Assembly: GCA_029931535.1 (NCBI GenBank)
Contig: JAQPZY010001174.1
Coordinates: 186,001 to 250,000 of the forward strand
Length of the DNA stretch: 64,000 bases
Origin: Margaritifera margaritifera
Lineage: Eukaryota; Mollusca; Bivalvia; Unionida; Margaritiferidae
Reading direction: 5' to 3'
Shown here: piece by piece, positions 1 to 12,186 of the stretch
How the letters are laid out: each line of letters opens with the position of its first letter
How positions within the stretch are numbered: position 1 is the first letter of the stretch
Notes under the pieces: model-generated
The model's database searches: none
What the model was told of the DNA's origin: nothing
What the model saw: the letters and a program-made list of their open reading frames with translations, nothing else
Program-made: the position numbers and the translations under genes

Positions 1-297
1 AGCACAGTAACAGCAATCATGTGTTATAACAATGGCACTACACTGTTTATATTGGAAATTCATCAAACAGTAGAGGAAATACTATTATATACAAAAAACT
101 TTATGTCTGCCATTGTACAACTTTGCCAAATGCAGATGCTAAAACATTTTTGATAACAGGATAATTAATGAAAGCATCTCATTACATTGGGTTGCAAAAT
201 GGCATTGCTATAATGCTGTGTGGTAGAGTACCTCTCCCAATGTTTTAGATATTTTTCGTTGTTATTTTAACCTATCAGTGGAAATTTTAAGTTAGAC
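1..297. other. AT-rich sequence with no recognised feature
   Basis: No reading frame or repeat recognised. It lies directly upstream of the LINE ORF1 remnant, so part of it may be the 5' untranslated region of that retrotransposon, but nothing in the sequence fixes the element's 5' end. Confidence 0.4.
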
Positions 298-1740
298 ATG
301 CAATGCGAAAATTGCAGAACCTCTACTGGTCATCTGTGTCAGGATAATTTATTCCTATGCAAGAAATGTGATCTGAAAAGATTTCCTAGAGTAGCGAGAA
401 ACCCTACAAATATGGCTGGAGATTACAAACATTAGCGATCCATTTATAGCCCCTCAATAATGGTGAGTGTACTGCTTCGCTTTATACGGAATAAAACGAA
501 CTCTTTGCCATATGATCATATTGTAAAACTTTGTGTAGACACATACTGTGAAAGTGATATCGAGGCAGCAAAAGAGACCCTGTTTACAGTGGTACAAACA
601 GACGAGAGAATGATAAAGCATAAAGAAACTAATAAATCTCCAAATAATATGAAAGATATATTAAATCTATTTCTATCCACAGACCCAAATGACTTACAAA
701 GCTTTTGTGCCTTGGATTTATCAAAGCTGCCACCTGTATCATATAATTATGTGGACATGTCAGTTTTATTGAAGGACATGGAAAAGGTAAAACATTCAGT
801 GCATATTCTAAAGTCAGTCAAAGCAGAGACTCTAAGTACAATGCAATGTTTATGTGAACAAACCCATCTTTGTCAGTCACAAGTACATTGCCACCTCATG
901 CTGACACTTTGAACACAGTTCAGTCCAACATTGTACTCAACAAGAATTAAACAGCAAACCGAGGCTACACCAAAACTAATACAGGACTGTTAAATCAATC
1001 ATGTATGCCAACAATGAAAAATCCCTGCCACCAGTCATTCGACAGAAAGAACTGTTACTGGTAATGTTCAGAACACTATGCAATGCATGGACTCCAACAG
1101 CAAAAGAGATTTGGATTGGTGTAAACAAGGCCTGCTCTGCTGTTTGAGGTGCAACAGCAGAAACCCAGAATAACACTATTTTCGATGATGGTGAATTGAA
1201 TCACAGCACAACTGCCTTAAAATTGATTGCATCTTCAGAAGACACCAATGCCCCAGACGAGGATTTGGAAAATGATAAAACCTTTGGTAACATGGTTAGT
1301 TCTCTGTGGAACAATGATTTCAATAGCGCTGGATTTGTAATGAAACCATTGAATAAAAATTTATATCGGTGACAGGCTAATATGTTTGCAAATGTACCAT
1401 CCACACAACAGTTTCCAAAGTGGCATAGTAGTATTATCATAAGAAAAGCAATGTTCTAACATTTGCGTACATTGTGTCCAATGTGACAGTGATGTATATT
1501 GTTGACAAGACTAATCCCTGAAACTCTAGAATCAGACATTTTCTCTCATATTGAACTTTACTCTAGTATAGAGTTAAGCCAACCATGATGGAGAAGATAA
1601 GTACGAAATACGATATTTATGCCAGCTTCAGAATCACCTGTGATAACCTCACTCACAATTCGATAATGAAAGTGGATGCGTAGCCAAGGAATATGTTGCT
1701 TAGAGACTACTATCAGAGTCTGAATTAAACTCTAATATTT
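298..1740 (+). pseudogene. Decayed ORF1 of a non-LTR retrotransposon (LINE)
   Basis: ORF1 of a LINE, an RNA-binding/accessory protein needed for retrotransposition. An ATG at 298 opens a frame with a Cys-rich head (MQCENC, then CKKC about 20 residues on). A TAG at 433-435 stops it, but the same frame reopens and runs to 912 with a helical segment containing DPNDLQSFCALDLSKLPPV, a block I recall from ORF1 proteins of molluscan LINEs. From 913 to about 1740 the protein continues only in pieces in shifting frames, for example SSEDTNAPDEDLE near 1230 and KYDIYASFRITCDN near 1605-1650. The latter is the kind of segment found at the end of such ORF1s, just before ORF2. With at least one in-frame stop and several frameshifts this is non-functional. 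The clade was not determined. I infer that the endonuclease piece that follows belongs to the same element. Confidence 0.65.
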
Positions 1741-3501
1741 CGAATTTTTCTTGATTGGACTCAACTATACATAATGGCTACTTTATGCTTTTCTTTCTAT
1801 AACTACCATTCTCTAACTAGAAATATCCAAGATGTAAAAACTTTATGTGATATATCTGACATTTGTTTTCTACACGAGTTAGGCTATTTGACAGTGAGTT
1901 AGACTGTCTGGCATCAGGGCATGAGGATTTTTATGGATCAGGTGTATCACCAATTCAGTCTTCTAAAGACATTCAAATAGGCAAACCTTACAGGGGTGTT
2001 GGTGTAGTATATTGTAAGTCTCTTGCAAGTATTACAGAAGAAAAACACCTCGATGATCCCAGATTAATGGGTATTACTATTAAAACAGGTAATTCCTCTT
2101 TGCTTTTTGTAAAGGTCTATTGACCATATGATTTAGTTACAAAATTCTGGGAATTTGTAGTTATTGGTATAATTAATTCTATTGTAGAAAATGCTAGTAC
2201 ACCAAATGTTTTTCTCTAAGGATATTGGAATGCTAAAATGTTCAGATCCACTCCATTTGGAGATGAACTTCAGCGATTTTATGAAGAATATGGTTATGTC
2301 AGATCAGACTTAACAAAATATAGTAGACCACACAATAAGTTTTACTTTTCTCAGTGACTTGCACAATACTGTCTCTTGGTTTGGATCATTGTGTCTCTAC
2401 ACAATCTGCTCATTCCACTATATGTGATATGAGAATAATTCATACCTTAGTAGGGACTGACCAACATCCTACTTTAATGACAATCAATGCTGACCTACTT
2501 CCTGGTCTTAATTCATACCCACATGAACTCTTAAATTTGAAATATGTCAATTGGTCAGACCTCACTGCCAACAAAAACTGAATTATACTCAAACATCTGC
2601 ATTCTTGTTAAGCACGATAGAGATCCCTTATTGTGTAGTGGTCTGTAATAATCATGGCTGTAGTAATCCTGTGCATATAAAACAGATTAATGGATTTTAC
2701 ACAGATATAGTAACAGCTTTGTCCAACTCTGGTAAACCTTGTCATGGGCCTGACAGTAATCAAATGTGCCAAACTAGAGTTCAATTTAAGCACACCCTTT
2801 TACTATGTAAGAAGGAAGAATTAAAACATATAGCAGACACACTTGCAAATAAATTAGAAAATTTAGACCAAAGTGAATTCTGGAATCAAGTTAAAAAAAA
2901 ACACTACTACAACTTCTAATAAGCTACCAATTTGCATCGATGGAACATGGCCAAAATAACATATACAACATGTGGAAAAATCATTTTGAATCCTTACTCA
3001 ATAGCTTTAAAAACATTTTGAATAAGGATTATGTCATTTCAGTATGCAAAGCCCCTTCTAGTTTTATTGAACTGATCTCACTGTCTGAGACCGAACATGG
3101 CATTACTAAACAAAATGGGGGGGGGGGAACGAAATTATTATATGTAGATGTAGAACATTTTAAATTTTCAGATAACAGACTCCATGTTCTTCTAATGATT
3201 TTATTTAACTGTATGTTTGTACATAACTTTGTTTCAGATAATTTCACAAAAGTTACAATTATTCCGCTATTGAATAGTAAAATTGGCAACCTGGCAGACA
3301 ACAATAATTACAGACCTACACATATCACGACAATTATTTGTAAAATATTTGAATGTATTGTACACAATATCTGATAATCAATTTGGTTTTAAGAAACAAC
3401 ATTCAAAAGACTTATGCCTTTAAAGAAACTGTCAACTATTATTTAGAACATGGTAGTCCTGTGTTTGCATGCTTTTTTAGAAGCTAGTAAGGTATTTCAT
3501 A
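1741..3501 (+). pseudogene. LINE ORF2 remnant: endonuclease and first part of reverse transcriptase
   Basis: ORF2 of the same LINE, which would nick target DNA and copy the RNA by target-primed reverse transcription. The apurinic-type endonuclease starts with SDICFLHELG near 1855, followed by FDSELDCLASGHEDFYG, then GVGVVYCKSLASI and DDPRLMGI. The block that should read GDWNAN is damaged to about GYWNAKM near 2225, so a catalytic Asp is lost. The SDHHP-type block is GTDQHPTLMTIN near 2455-2490. The reverse transcriptase begins near 3180, where DNFTKVTIIPLLNSK and NNNYRP match RT blocks 1-2, followed by a stop after CIVHNI. Near 3460 ACFLEASKVFH is the usual FLDASKAFD block, with catalytic Asp residues replaced. 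The frame shifts several times. A 12-G run sits at 3117-3128. The element is then interrupted by a hAT-derived insertion. Confidence 0.8.
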
Positions 3502-4365
3502 CACATGACAGGACAGAGAAGTCAGCTTAGGAAAAATTGGGAGATTTGCAAAATTTGGTCAGGAGTTTTAACTTCAAAAGATGGAGGAAACTCAATCAGA
3601 ATGGCGAATTTTTCATTGCGGTACATGTCTTCGACTTTCTTATTCCAATGAGGACCAAAAGCTTGGTTCACTGTGAGTAATTTTCATCCATTTTCATGCA
3701 TTTGTATGAGAACTTTTGTGCAATTTCCAAGTCAGGAAACATTATTTTGACTAGATCTGAAAATGATCTGCTACCATAAATGGAAATTATGTTTGGCTAT
3801 ACAGTTGGCAAACAATGCCTCGACAGATACATCTTTATTCACGTTTGATGAAGATTCCGCGAACATGGATTTCAGTGATGACATATTTGTTCTCACATTT
3901 AATATGCTGCATGAAACATAATGTAATTCTTGCCACCATAGCAGATTTTAAAATCAGCTGTATGGGAATGGCAGAATGCATATTTATGTCCTTGAATTTG
4001 ATTCCAAACCACTGAAATTCCCATCTCCATGCATCACTGAATTTCATGTGATATTTTGGTTGCTTAGATTTTGGCATTTTAGCATTGGCAGATAACACAT
4101 GCTTAGACATCTCGACAAAATTTAAACACTGAAGCCAAACCGACCCTGTTTTATTCTGATTAAGCTCTTTAGTAATTCAACCATAATCAATTAATCTTTT
4201 TAATCCTTTTGGAATTATTTCTGATCACACATAGTATAACTTCAAACACTGAAGCCAACCAACCCTGCTTACAGAATCAAAGGGAAGTTAGTTGTTTTAT
4301 GCTGCTTGAAATTAGCAACTAAATCGTCTTGCCCTGCTCAAGCCAATTCACAGTCACATGATCAC
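3502..4365 (-). mobile_element. Internally deleted hAT-like transposon inserted in the LINE RT domain
   Basis: On the minus strand this carries the 5' end of a hAT transposase: a start near 4110, MSKHVLSANAKMPKSKQ, then KYHMKFSDAWRWEFQW, the BED-like N-terminal region. Further on come decayed pieces (AKHNFHLW; HWNKKVEDMYRNEKFAI near 3620). Much of the catalytic domain is missing. Its 5' terminal region (about 4139-4365) and 3' terminal region (about 3502-3570) both match, in inverted orientation, those of the element at about 32440-33087, which defines the ends approximately. The flanking LINE reads FLEASKVFH on one side and resumes at the SNSFHVTKGVRQGG block on the other, so this hAT landed inside an older LINE. 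Target-site duplication not confirmed. Confidence 0.65.
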
Positions 4366-4479
4366 AGGCAGTATTACTGTAAATATACTACACTGGAAGC
4401 AACGTGTGAAAAAAATGGAAAAAATAAAATGTTTCAATAATAATTTTGCATACTCGAGAGATTTGGGTGAGTGAAGGGA

Positions 4480-5345
4480 GGGATGGGAGATACCCCTCAT
4501 CTAGTTAACTGGTATGGAAAACAGTTGCCATTGGGGGAGTGCAGTATCCAATTCCTTCCATGTAACCAAAGGAGTAAGGCAGGGAGGTGTTCTTTCGCCT
4601 TTGTTATTTAATATATACATAGACAATTTAAATCGCAAGTTGGATCCATGTTATGTGGGGCTACATTTGACACCAAATGCTTTTATATCTTAACAATTTA
4701 AGTTTTGCTAATAATATGTCATTGACAAGTCCTTCTATCACATTTAAGGAAATTATTAAAGAGATGTGAACATTATGCATTTGAGAATGATATCATATAT
4801 AATACACACAAATCGGTATGCATGGTTTTCAGTCAGCTTCTTTCAAATTAACATCTCCATCTGTACTTCTTAATGGCTATGCTCTTGCATATGTCAAAAT
4901 TATACTTATTTGCATCATATTTTAAAATCCAATCTGTCAGATGATGAAGATATGACGAGACATTACAGATTTGTGTGTATTTGAACAATCATGGTTTTAC
5001 ATAAATTTAGAACTTGTTCTTTGAATATCACAATTTGATTATTCAAATCTTATTGCTGCACAATGCACCTCTGTGGACAAACTTTAGTGAATGTATAAAA
5101 AGAAAATTAGTTTTTTGGTTATAACAAGTCTTTGTTTACTATCAGTGCCTCTACCATGTTTGTAAATTATAATGTAGTTAGTTTAGAAGAATTAATGAGA
5201 AAGTATGTCTTTTCAATGAGGACAAGAATATCTATTAGTAAGAATTTTATCTTGAAATCTCCTTGGAAATGATATTCATGTTAATTCTCAGATTACAGAT
5301 AGATGGAAACAAATTACTCCTTAAATGTCTTACATTATTTTGTTC
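4480..5345 (+). pseudogene. LINE ORF2 remnant: distal reverse transcriptase and C-terminal part
   Basis: Continuation of the LINE ORF2 after the hAT insertion. The clear block is SNSFHVTKGVRQGGVLSP, then LLFNIYIDNL (about 4530-4635), RT block 4/5 with the QGGVLSP signature. Shortly after, the YADD active-site box is degenerate, reading SFANNMSL near 4705, so both catalytic Asp residues are gone. The C-terminal region shows FGYNKSLFTISASTMFVNY and EELMRKYVFSMRTRI (about 5110-5235), the usual tail of this LINE type. No poly-A tail or 3' microsatellite is visible before the piggyBac-like element that starts at 5427. Stops and frameshifts occur throughout. Confidence 0.75.
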
Positions 5346-5426
5346 TTAACAATGACAGACACATTCTGTAGTTGTATATATCTCACTACATTTGTAGACG
5401 AGACACCCATGTTCTATAATGTTTAA

Positions 5427-6755
5427 CCCTTTTCTGATGGATATGATTCCATTCATACTTTACCTTGTCTGATGGGATATGATTCTGGTGTTATATGTTC
5501 ACTACATTCCATCTACCACTTCATGAAGTGTGCATTTAACCATGTAATATGTCATCATTTTACCTGTACTCTTTTGAAACAAAGGAAATAAAGGTAGAAG
5601 GTACGCAAATGCAGTGACAGAATGAGTTTAAATGCCCCCCAAAACTGGTAAAAATTCAATTTAAAAATTGAGTTATAATGCGTGGAGATCAAAATGGTGG
5701 TCAGTACTAAAGAGGCAAGTGATGTGAAGACAGTTATGTGCTTACTGAATTAGTTGAAAATAAAAATAATTTAGTGTGGAAAATTAACATTTTAGGCAGT
5801 GGGTATCATTATTTTTAATTCATTTGAATGAACAGAGTTGATGATAACTGGTTATTTGAAAATTTTATTTCAAACACGAGTTTTAACATGTGGAGATCAC
5901 CATGGTGGACACCACTGAAGCAGCAAATGATAGCAGTGATGTGGATGTCAATTTTTATGAAAATACAGACAATAATGTAGGGAAAATTGAATTTTCATGC
6001 AGTGGAGATAGTGATCTTGACTTCGACAAAATGAACAGAGATGATGATTACTTAGTAGTAGAAAAATTTATTTCAAAACTGAATTTTAACATGTGGGGAT
6101 CAAATTAGCAGACAATACTGAAGCATCAAGTGATGACAGTGGTGTGGATGCTGATTTTGATGAAAATATAGACAATTTTGTGGGGGAAATTGGTATTTTA
6201 GGTAGTTGGGATCGTCATCTTGACTACATTTAAATGAACTGAACAGATGATAACAAGTTCATTGGTATTTTTGACTCGGATATTGATGATGATGAACACT
6301 TGGATGCTTTTCAAGCTAGCTGGACATTTTGTGAACTTCATTGCTCATAAAGTTTGCCTGTATACCAAGGTTGGATGTGTGTATAATATGAAATTGTACT
6401 GCATTTCTAGAAATGGACCAAAAATAAACCCAACAAAACTGATATTTTTACATTAGAATTTATTATGGAATAAAAATACTGAATACAAAACGAACAGCTT
6501 TGTCGACTTTCCAGTAAGGACCTGTTCTGCTTGCTCTCCAATTAGCATATGAGTAAATTTAATAAAATTGAAATAACCTTTGACTTTCTTGATGGATATT
6601 TATTATTTTGTCAAAATATATGACTTTAAAGACAATTTTATGTTTTTTAAAATGGTACATAACTTTGAAAAATTATTTGAAAAACTTGTCCAGTAAAGCC
6701 AGATTTACCATCACTGCATTCTCTCATGGTGATACACCACTGACTGATAGGGAAA
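5427..6755 (+). repeat. Left inverted arm of the piggyBac-like element
   Basis: Matches the reverse complement of about 8825-10225. Landmarks in both arms are the CCCTTTT terminus, a run of three tandem ~200-bp units (about 5640-6290) each containing GTGGAGATCAxxATGGTGG-like sequence and an acidic frame, the AAATGGACCAAAA block (6410), the GCTCTCCAATT block (6533) and the AAAGCCAGATT...ATCACTGCATTCTCTCAT block (6695-6728). Confidence 0.75.
5890..6108 (+). pseudogene. Acidic N-terminal-type fragment inside the piggyBac-like arm
   Basis: A 72-codon open frame from an internal ATA/ATG region reads EITMVDTTEAANDSSDVDVN..., then SGDSDLDFDKMNRDDD: Asp/Ser rich with no catalytic motif. Acidic leaders of this kind stand in front of the catalytic domain in many piggyBac-derived transposases, and the host element is piggyBac-like by its ends. 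The same protein segment occurs in decayed form in the next tandem unit and on the minus strand of the opposite arm (9593-9847: TVDSTEAASYSSDVDVDFDEN). The frame may be a chance product of a tandemly repeated subterminal region. No evidence of expression. Confidence 0.3.
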
Positions 6756-7302
6756 GGTAATTCATTACATTTAGTGTGGATTTGCAAAATCATGTATCCT
6801 GCAGAAAATATTAAATGGAGCTGTGTTCAATTGATATAAAGGCCTGGTCCAATTTCTCCTTATGACAGTGGTCCAACTGGTGTCACAGCTGACCAAGCGA
6901 GTGAACAGCAGGATTTGCTTGTTGCATGCCCCAGAACAGAACTAACCCACAATGGTGCTGTGGGGTAATTTCCTAGTTCACTGTCCACTCTACCCAATAC
7001 AAACTCAATCCAATCACTCTATGCCTAAATCCAAGTCCACTCAACCCAAAATATTGGTCCATATGGCCCAAAATCTGGTCCACTCAGCACAAGGAAAGTC
7101 TATTGAGCCAAAGTTTAAGGATTTACTTACCAGTTTGCAATTTACTTGTTCCAATGTCCCAATGCTAGACTGGTTCTCAATCATTGCTTTAGTTTATCGC
7201 AAAGCATACTTGACCCAATGCATACTTGGCCCAGATAACAAAACTACTGTAATTAGCAAAAATAGACTGAAGAATTCACTTATAATTTGGAGTAAGATTT
7301 GA

Positions 7303-7935
7303 AGTAACAAGAATACAATGGGCAGTACATTATATACCAACCCTATATTTAATAGTCCTCTATATAGGCACTAGTGGGGCATCGTTGACACTGTAGATTA
7401 CTGACAAATGGGTCTCAATGACCTTGACCTTTGCTCAAGGTATGCTGTCTTGAACTAAACTTACTGTACAAAAATCATTTTCTTATGAGACTTACCATGA
7501 CCATGACCTCTTACCTTTAGACACCAAAATCTATAGGTTTTTTATTATCTAAGTGAAAGCCAACAACTATGTTTGGTCAAGGAACTTACTTTAGAAAAAA
7601 AATTATTCTGCAAAACCCATTTTTCATTTAGCAACAATGGCCTTGACCTTTGAATTCTTGATCCCCAAATGAAAGCCCTCCACAAACTTTGGTCAAGATA
7701 TGTAGTCTAGAACTAAAGTAAAACATTTTTCTTCTTCACTCAGTGACCATGACCTTTGACATTTATACCCCCAAATCTATAGGCTTCTTCCTTACCCCAA
7801 GTGCAAGCCATCCACAAAATTTGGCAACTGTAGATGGTGAAGAACACAAGTTATCTTGTGGAAATAAATTGGTAACAGACAGATGGACAACATCATAACA
7901 TAATATACTCTGCTTTGTAGCTGGCATATACAAAT
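7303..7935 (+). repeat. GACCTTGACC-type core-repeat element, copy 1
   Basis: Begins with the left end AACAAGAATACAATGGGCAG and a block including TTTAATAGTCCTCTATATAGG. Several diverged cores follow, each with TGACC(T/A)TGACCTTTG and 'accccaaatcaataggcttcttccttacccaagtgcaagccatccacaaa'-type sequence. It closes with the right end AGACAGATGGACAACATCA...CTGCTTTGTAGCTGGCATAT. The same left end recurs at 29534 and the same right end at about 58330-58430. Sits in the spacer of the piggyBac-like element. Confidence 0.7.
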
Positions 7936-8289
7936 AAAATTCGGGTCTCAGTCTGGGTGATCTGGAGTACTTTTGTTTTGTAAGAAATGAAATACTTAAA
8001 GGTCACTTCAGTCACTGTTCTGCTGAGGGTCAAAACAATTCTGGAAAAAGAAGTCTTAACACAGTTTCCCTTCATAAAGTGCTATTATTTCTCATTTCTT
8101 TACTGCAATATGAAGATATTTCATGCAATGAAAAACTTTTTTGTCCAATGTGATTGTCACAATTTCAAATGAAAAGTGCATGTAATTTTACTTTCATACT
8201 GTGTATACTGCTTTTAAATGTAAATAAACTGTTCTTTGCTAATTCGTAAACTTTGTCTTATTTCATAAAGCTATTACTAGGGGCCAAGA

Positions 8290-8810
8290 ATTTTTTTAAT
8301 TCCAGAGATGCTGCCAGGATTTATCTGAATGGATGATCTCCCCCCTTGTCACCAAAAACAAGGCGGAAATAGAAACAAAATGGGAGTAAGGGGATAAGGA
8401 GAGGAAATTGACGTTATTTACCTAACACTTAAATATCCGTCTCTCTTTCTTCCTGCTCCACTCTGTTTGGTCTCTACTGAAATCAAAATCCTCATAAGAT
8501 TCCCACTCTAGTTGTATAAGTATTAATCTGTTGACCATTTCCGAGTTTAATCTGTTAATTATCTGTGTATGAATAGTGTTCTGTGCTGAGAACCCCCTTT
8601 CGCAGTCTGCTGTCTGAAATGGCATATGCATTAGAGATGCCTGGTATTCCTGTATACAGCTGTATTTTTTTTCCAGTGGTACATACCATGGTACTTTTCC
8701 ATCGGTATTTCGGTACTTTCCATCAGTAAGGAATGTAAGGAAATTCTTGAGTAATCTTGTTAACAATTTAATGATATTTACCCTTTTCATTATGAATCCC
8801 AATCAGACAG
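8290..8810 (-). pseudogene. hAT transposase C-terminal relic (family B)
   Basis: On the minus strand, 8802 down to 8422, an open frame of 126 codons ends in the hAT C-terminal dimerisation domain: MPFQTADCERGFSAQNTIHT, then RLNSEMVNRLILIQLEWESYEDF. The ADCER-FS core is the diagnostic hAT block. The catalytic Asp residues and the zinc-finger part are absent. The following 3' segment (minus strand, 8420-8290) with GATGCTGCCAGGATTTATCT is shared with the copy at 16555-17080, so the two are one family. A local duplication of GGTAC/CCATCGGTA (8680-8725) distorts the protein. Lies inside the spacer of the piggyBac-like element. Confidence 0.75.
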
Positions 8811-8824
8811 GCAGTTGTGTAGAA

Positions 8825-10225
8825 CTGGAAATATTTTCAGTCAGTGATGTAGCAGCATGAGAGAATGCAGTGATGTTATTCAATCTGGCTTTACAGGACA
8901 ATTTTTTCCAATAAGTTTTCAATGTAGTACACCGTTTTAAAAAACGTTAAATTTTCTTTAAGGTCATATATTTTTTCACTTAAAATTTTCAGCTGTAAAA
9001 TCTTCAGCTGAAAGTAAAGTTATTTAAGCAAAAATACATGCTTTACATTTTTTTTTTTTATAACTTACTTTCAATGCAATTTTCCTATCTGCAATGTTAA
9101 TTTTACCTCCTATATGTAAGTGTATGAAATGTGGGGAATTTTACGCCATTTAAGAAGGTGAGAAAATAATAAAATACAATTTTATTAAATTTACTCGCAT
9201 GAGAATTGGAGAGCAGACAGAATAATCCTTACTGGTAAGTCAACAAAGCTTTCCATTTTGGTTCAGTGTTTATATTTCACAATAAATTCTAATGTAATAA
9301 TATCAGAGTTCTGTTGGGTTTATTTTGGTCCATTTCCAAGAATGCAGTAAAATTTCTTAATATTATGCACACACCCAACATCAGTATATGTGCGAACTTT
9401 ATGAGAAGTGAAGTTCTCAAAATGTCAGGTTTGCTTGAAAAGCATCCACGTCTTCATCATCGTCAATATCCGAGTCAAAAATACCAATTAACTATTTATT
9501 ATCTGCTCAGTTCATTTGATGCAAACAAGATGACGATCCCCAATGTCTAAAATATCAATTGCCCCTCAAAAATTTTCACATTTTCATCAAAATCAGCATC
9601 CACAGCTCTGCTGCTTCAGTACTGTCTGCCATTTTGAATTACATGCGTTAAAATTCAGTTTTGAAATCAAAGTTTCTACTAACCAGTTATCATCATATCT
9701 GTTCATTTTGTTGAAGTCAAGCTCACGATCTGCACTGCCTAAAACATCAATTTTTCCCACAAAATTGGCTATATTTTCATCAAAATCGACATCCACATCA
9801 CTGCTGTAACTTGCTGCTTCGGTGCTGTCCACCGTGTTGATCTCCACACGTTAAAACTTGTGTTTTAAATCAAATTTTCAAATAACCAGTTATTATCAGC
9901 TCCATTCATTTTGAAGAAGTAAAGATAACGATTACCACTGCCTAGAATGTCAATATTCCACACGAAATGGTCTTTATTTTCAACTAATTCAGCAAGCACA
10001 TAACTGTCTTCACTTCCCGCTTCAGTACATGGCTGCCATTTGTTATCTCCGCATATTAAAACTCGATTTTAAAATAAAATTTTTACACATAAATTGATGA
10101 CGTATTATACCGTTAAAAATACACTTCTGCAAAGTGGTCAACCGAATGTAGTGGACATACAACCAGAGTCGTATCCCGCTGGCAAAGGTAAAGTACTACT
10201 GGAGTCATATCCCGCTCTAAAAGGG
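8825..10225 (-). repeat. Right inverted arm of the piggyBac-like element
   Basis: Reverse-complement counterpart of the left arm. It contains the same three tandem ~200-bp units (about 9440-10080) and ends GGAGTCATATCCCGCTCTAA AAGGG, followed by TTAA at 10226-10229. The terminal ~150 bp next to TTAA are the best conserved. Confidence 0.75.
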
Positions 10226-10229
10226 TTAA

Positions 10230-11860
10230 AAGCATGCTTTCATTTTTCATGATGAAATTATTTCAAAAATTATATTGTTTTTGTTTTGTACGTAAAATAG
10301 TTGAGTTTGTCACAAAATAATTGTGAATATTACAAATATTTATGAACCTTTGATCACATGTTTGACATGTGTCACATGTGCAAACATGGCAGCTGAAATG
10401 GGATGATGTGAAAGATATTCGGGCCAAATCCAACCTTTTGGAAAAACTTTGAATTAAAAACAGAAAAAGAAAAAAATGTCATTTGCTAGTTTATTTACTA
10501 GCACATGTTAATGTGTTAAGTGCGTGTAATTCTTTATAGGACAGAGAATCATCCTGTGATTTTAAGGAGAGCAGTTGTTCTCTGTTTGAATTTTATGTAA
10601 TTTCACTAGTTTACTAAATATTTTCTCATTTGTTGAGTCACTGTGTTTGTTTTTTGTTTACTGGCCCTCTATGACAAATATCTTGCCTTGGTGTTGGCAT
10701 CCCAATCAGAGTTTCCCTGCCTATTATATCAATAGTGTAGGCAGTAAATTGTAGGCTTCAGTGACAATACTTGCCATTTTTATCAACAAACTCTATAATG
10801 TCAACATAATGACTTTTACAGGGTGTCAGTGATAGTGTAAGCTGAATCATCCCACTTTAGTTACAGTGTTTAGATAACAATTTATGCAATAATTAATATA
10901 CACATAGCAAATTCATATACTATAAGGTACTGACCAATTTTAATTAGGGAGGGGGGGGGGGTCGTTCCAGAGTATATCACATTACATATTTTGTTATGGT
11001 ACCCAACTCTAATATGCATAGCTAGCTTAGCCAGCTTCAAAAAATTGGGAAATTGTTCTTTATGGCTTTAATATTTGAATAGCTTTTATGATTCAACTTT
11101 TCTAATACCATATAATAAAGCTGGTGATACAAATTTCATACCACCTGATTGCATCATCCACCCCTGACCCATCCTTGTGACCTACAATTTTGTGTGTACT
11201 CTGGATGCCTGTTGTTTGATTGTTTGCACACATTAGTTACAGGTGAACTGGTGATACTTAAGGTGACATAATTATGGCCAATCAATACACCAGGCATGAG
11301 GCAACTCACTGAAATTATCGAATAACAGAACATTTGCTTCAACAATTGTAAAAAAAAAAATTTGACAAGTCTACAACTTTAACTGTTAAATGTTTGAAGT
11401 TATGACTAAACTGATATCGCAACAATATTAAAAAGTTAATTTAGTTTAAACATATTTTATTGCCATAAAAGTTATGAACTTGCAAATGGGCAGGAAACAA
11501 GTTCAAAAGAACTTACAAGAAGCTATCCATCATACAAAATAAAATCACAAAGCAAGTAGAAAATAATATCACAAATGGAAGATTAAATACAGAATACATA
11601 GGAAAGAGAAAATAAAATGCATGATAAAAATACAGGCCAAGGGATGATGGTGGCAAAAGAAAGGAAAGTAATGGAAAGCTGTGGATTTCTCCTGCAGTTA
11701 TTTTAATCCATATAATTTGCACTTCAACAGAAGCACCAATCCATATCATTACTACCAGTCTAATCTGACACACAGTACACTTTTAGGGAGTATATCCATT
11801 CATAACTTGACCTTCCTTAGATATAGATACATTCAAAAATTGCAAAATTGATAAGATATA
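10230..11860. other. AT-rich intergenic/intronic sequence, one small hAT scrap
   Basis: No gene recognised. About 11012-11075 (AGCCAGCTTCAAAAAATTGGGAAAT, then TGTTCTTTATGG) matches 16872-16912 in the family-B hAT copy, so it is a scrap of that element. A G run lies at about 10949-10961. Remaining sequence shows no motif I can name. Confidence 0.45.
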
Positions 11861-11884
11861 AATAAAAAATAGCACAGTAACCAT

Positions 11885-12060
11885 CATAATCATCATCAAG
11901 GCATAATCATCATCAAGGGACCATCATCATCATTATCAATCAAACTTAATCAACACAACATTAAGCATGTACATAAATCAATGCAGACAAACTGATGATA
12001 TTAATAATAGTAACAATAATAATACATTATATTATTATTATTGTTATTATTAAATTAAAT
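11885..12060. repeat. ATC-rich low complexity and an AT-rich hairpin
   Basis: CATCATAATCATCATC-type runs at 11882-11935 are followed at about 11998-12055 by TAATAATAGTAACAATAATAATA facing TATTATTATTATTGTTATTATTA, which can fold into a stem of about 22 bp with a short loop. Confidence 0.6.
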
Positions 12061-12186
12061 TGCTGCATCATTGTTATCTTAAAAGGTTAATTATGATGGT
12101 TTTATGCATGTATACCACCAAAGAAGAGGTGCACAGATTGCTTTTCGAATTCAATTAGGCAATAATTTCTCTAATACATATACATA

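Larger units (their letters stand above)
5427..10225. mobile_element. PiggyBac-like foldback element (4.8 kb) with TTAA target sites
   Basis: The element is bounded by TTAA at 5423-5426 and 10226-10229. It starts CCCTTTTCTGATGGATATGA and, read from the other end, CCCTTTTAGAGCGGGATATGA, which is the CCC...GGG plus TTAA layout of piggyBac transposons. Matching sequence continues inward far beyond normal TIRs. Inverted similarity is recognisable from 5427 to about 6755 against about 8825 to 10225, leaving a spacer of about 2.1 kb. The spacer holds other repeats (a GACCTTGACC-type array and a hAT relic) and no piggyBac transposase catalytic region, so the element is non-autonomous. The arms have diverged with many small indels, so it is not recent. 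It may be two non-autonomous copies joined head to head rather than one element with giant TIRs. Confidence 0.75.
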
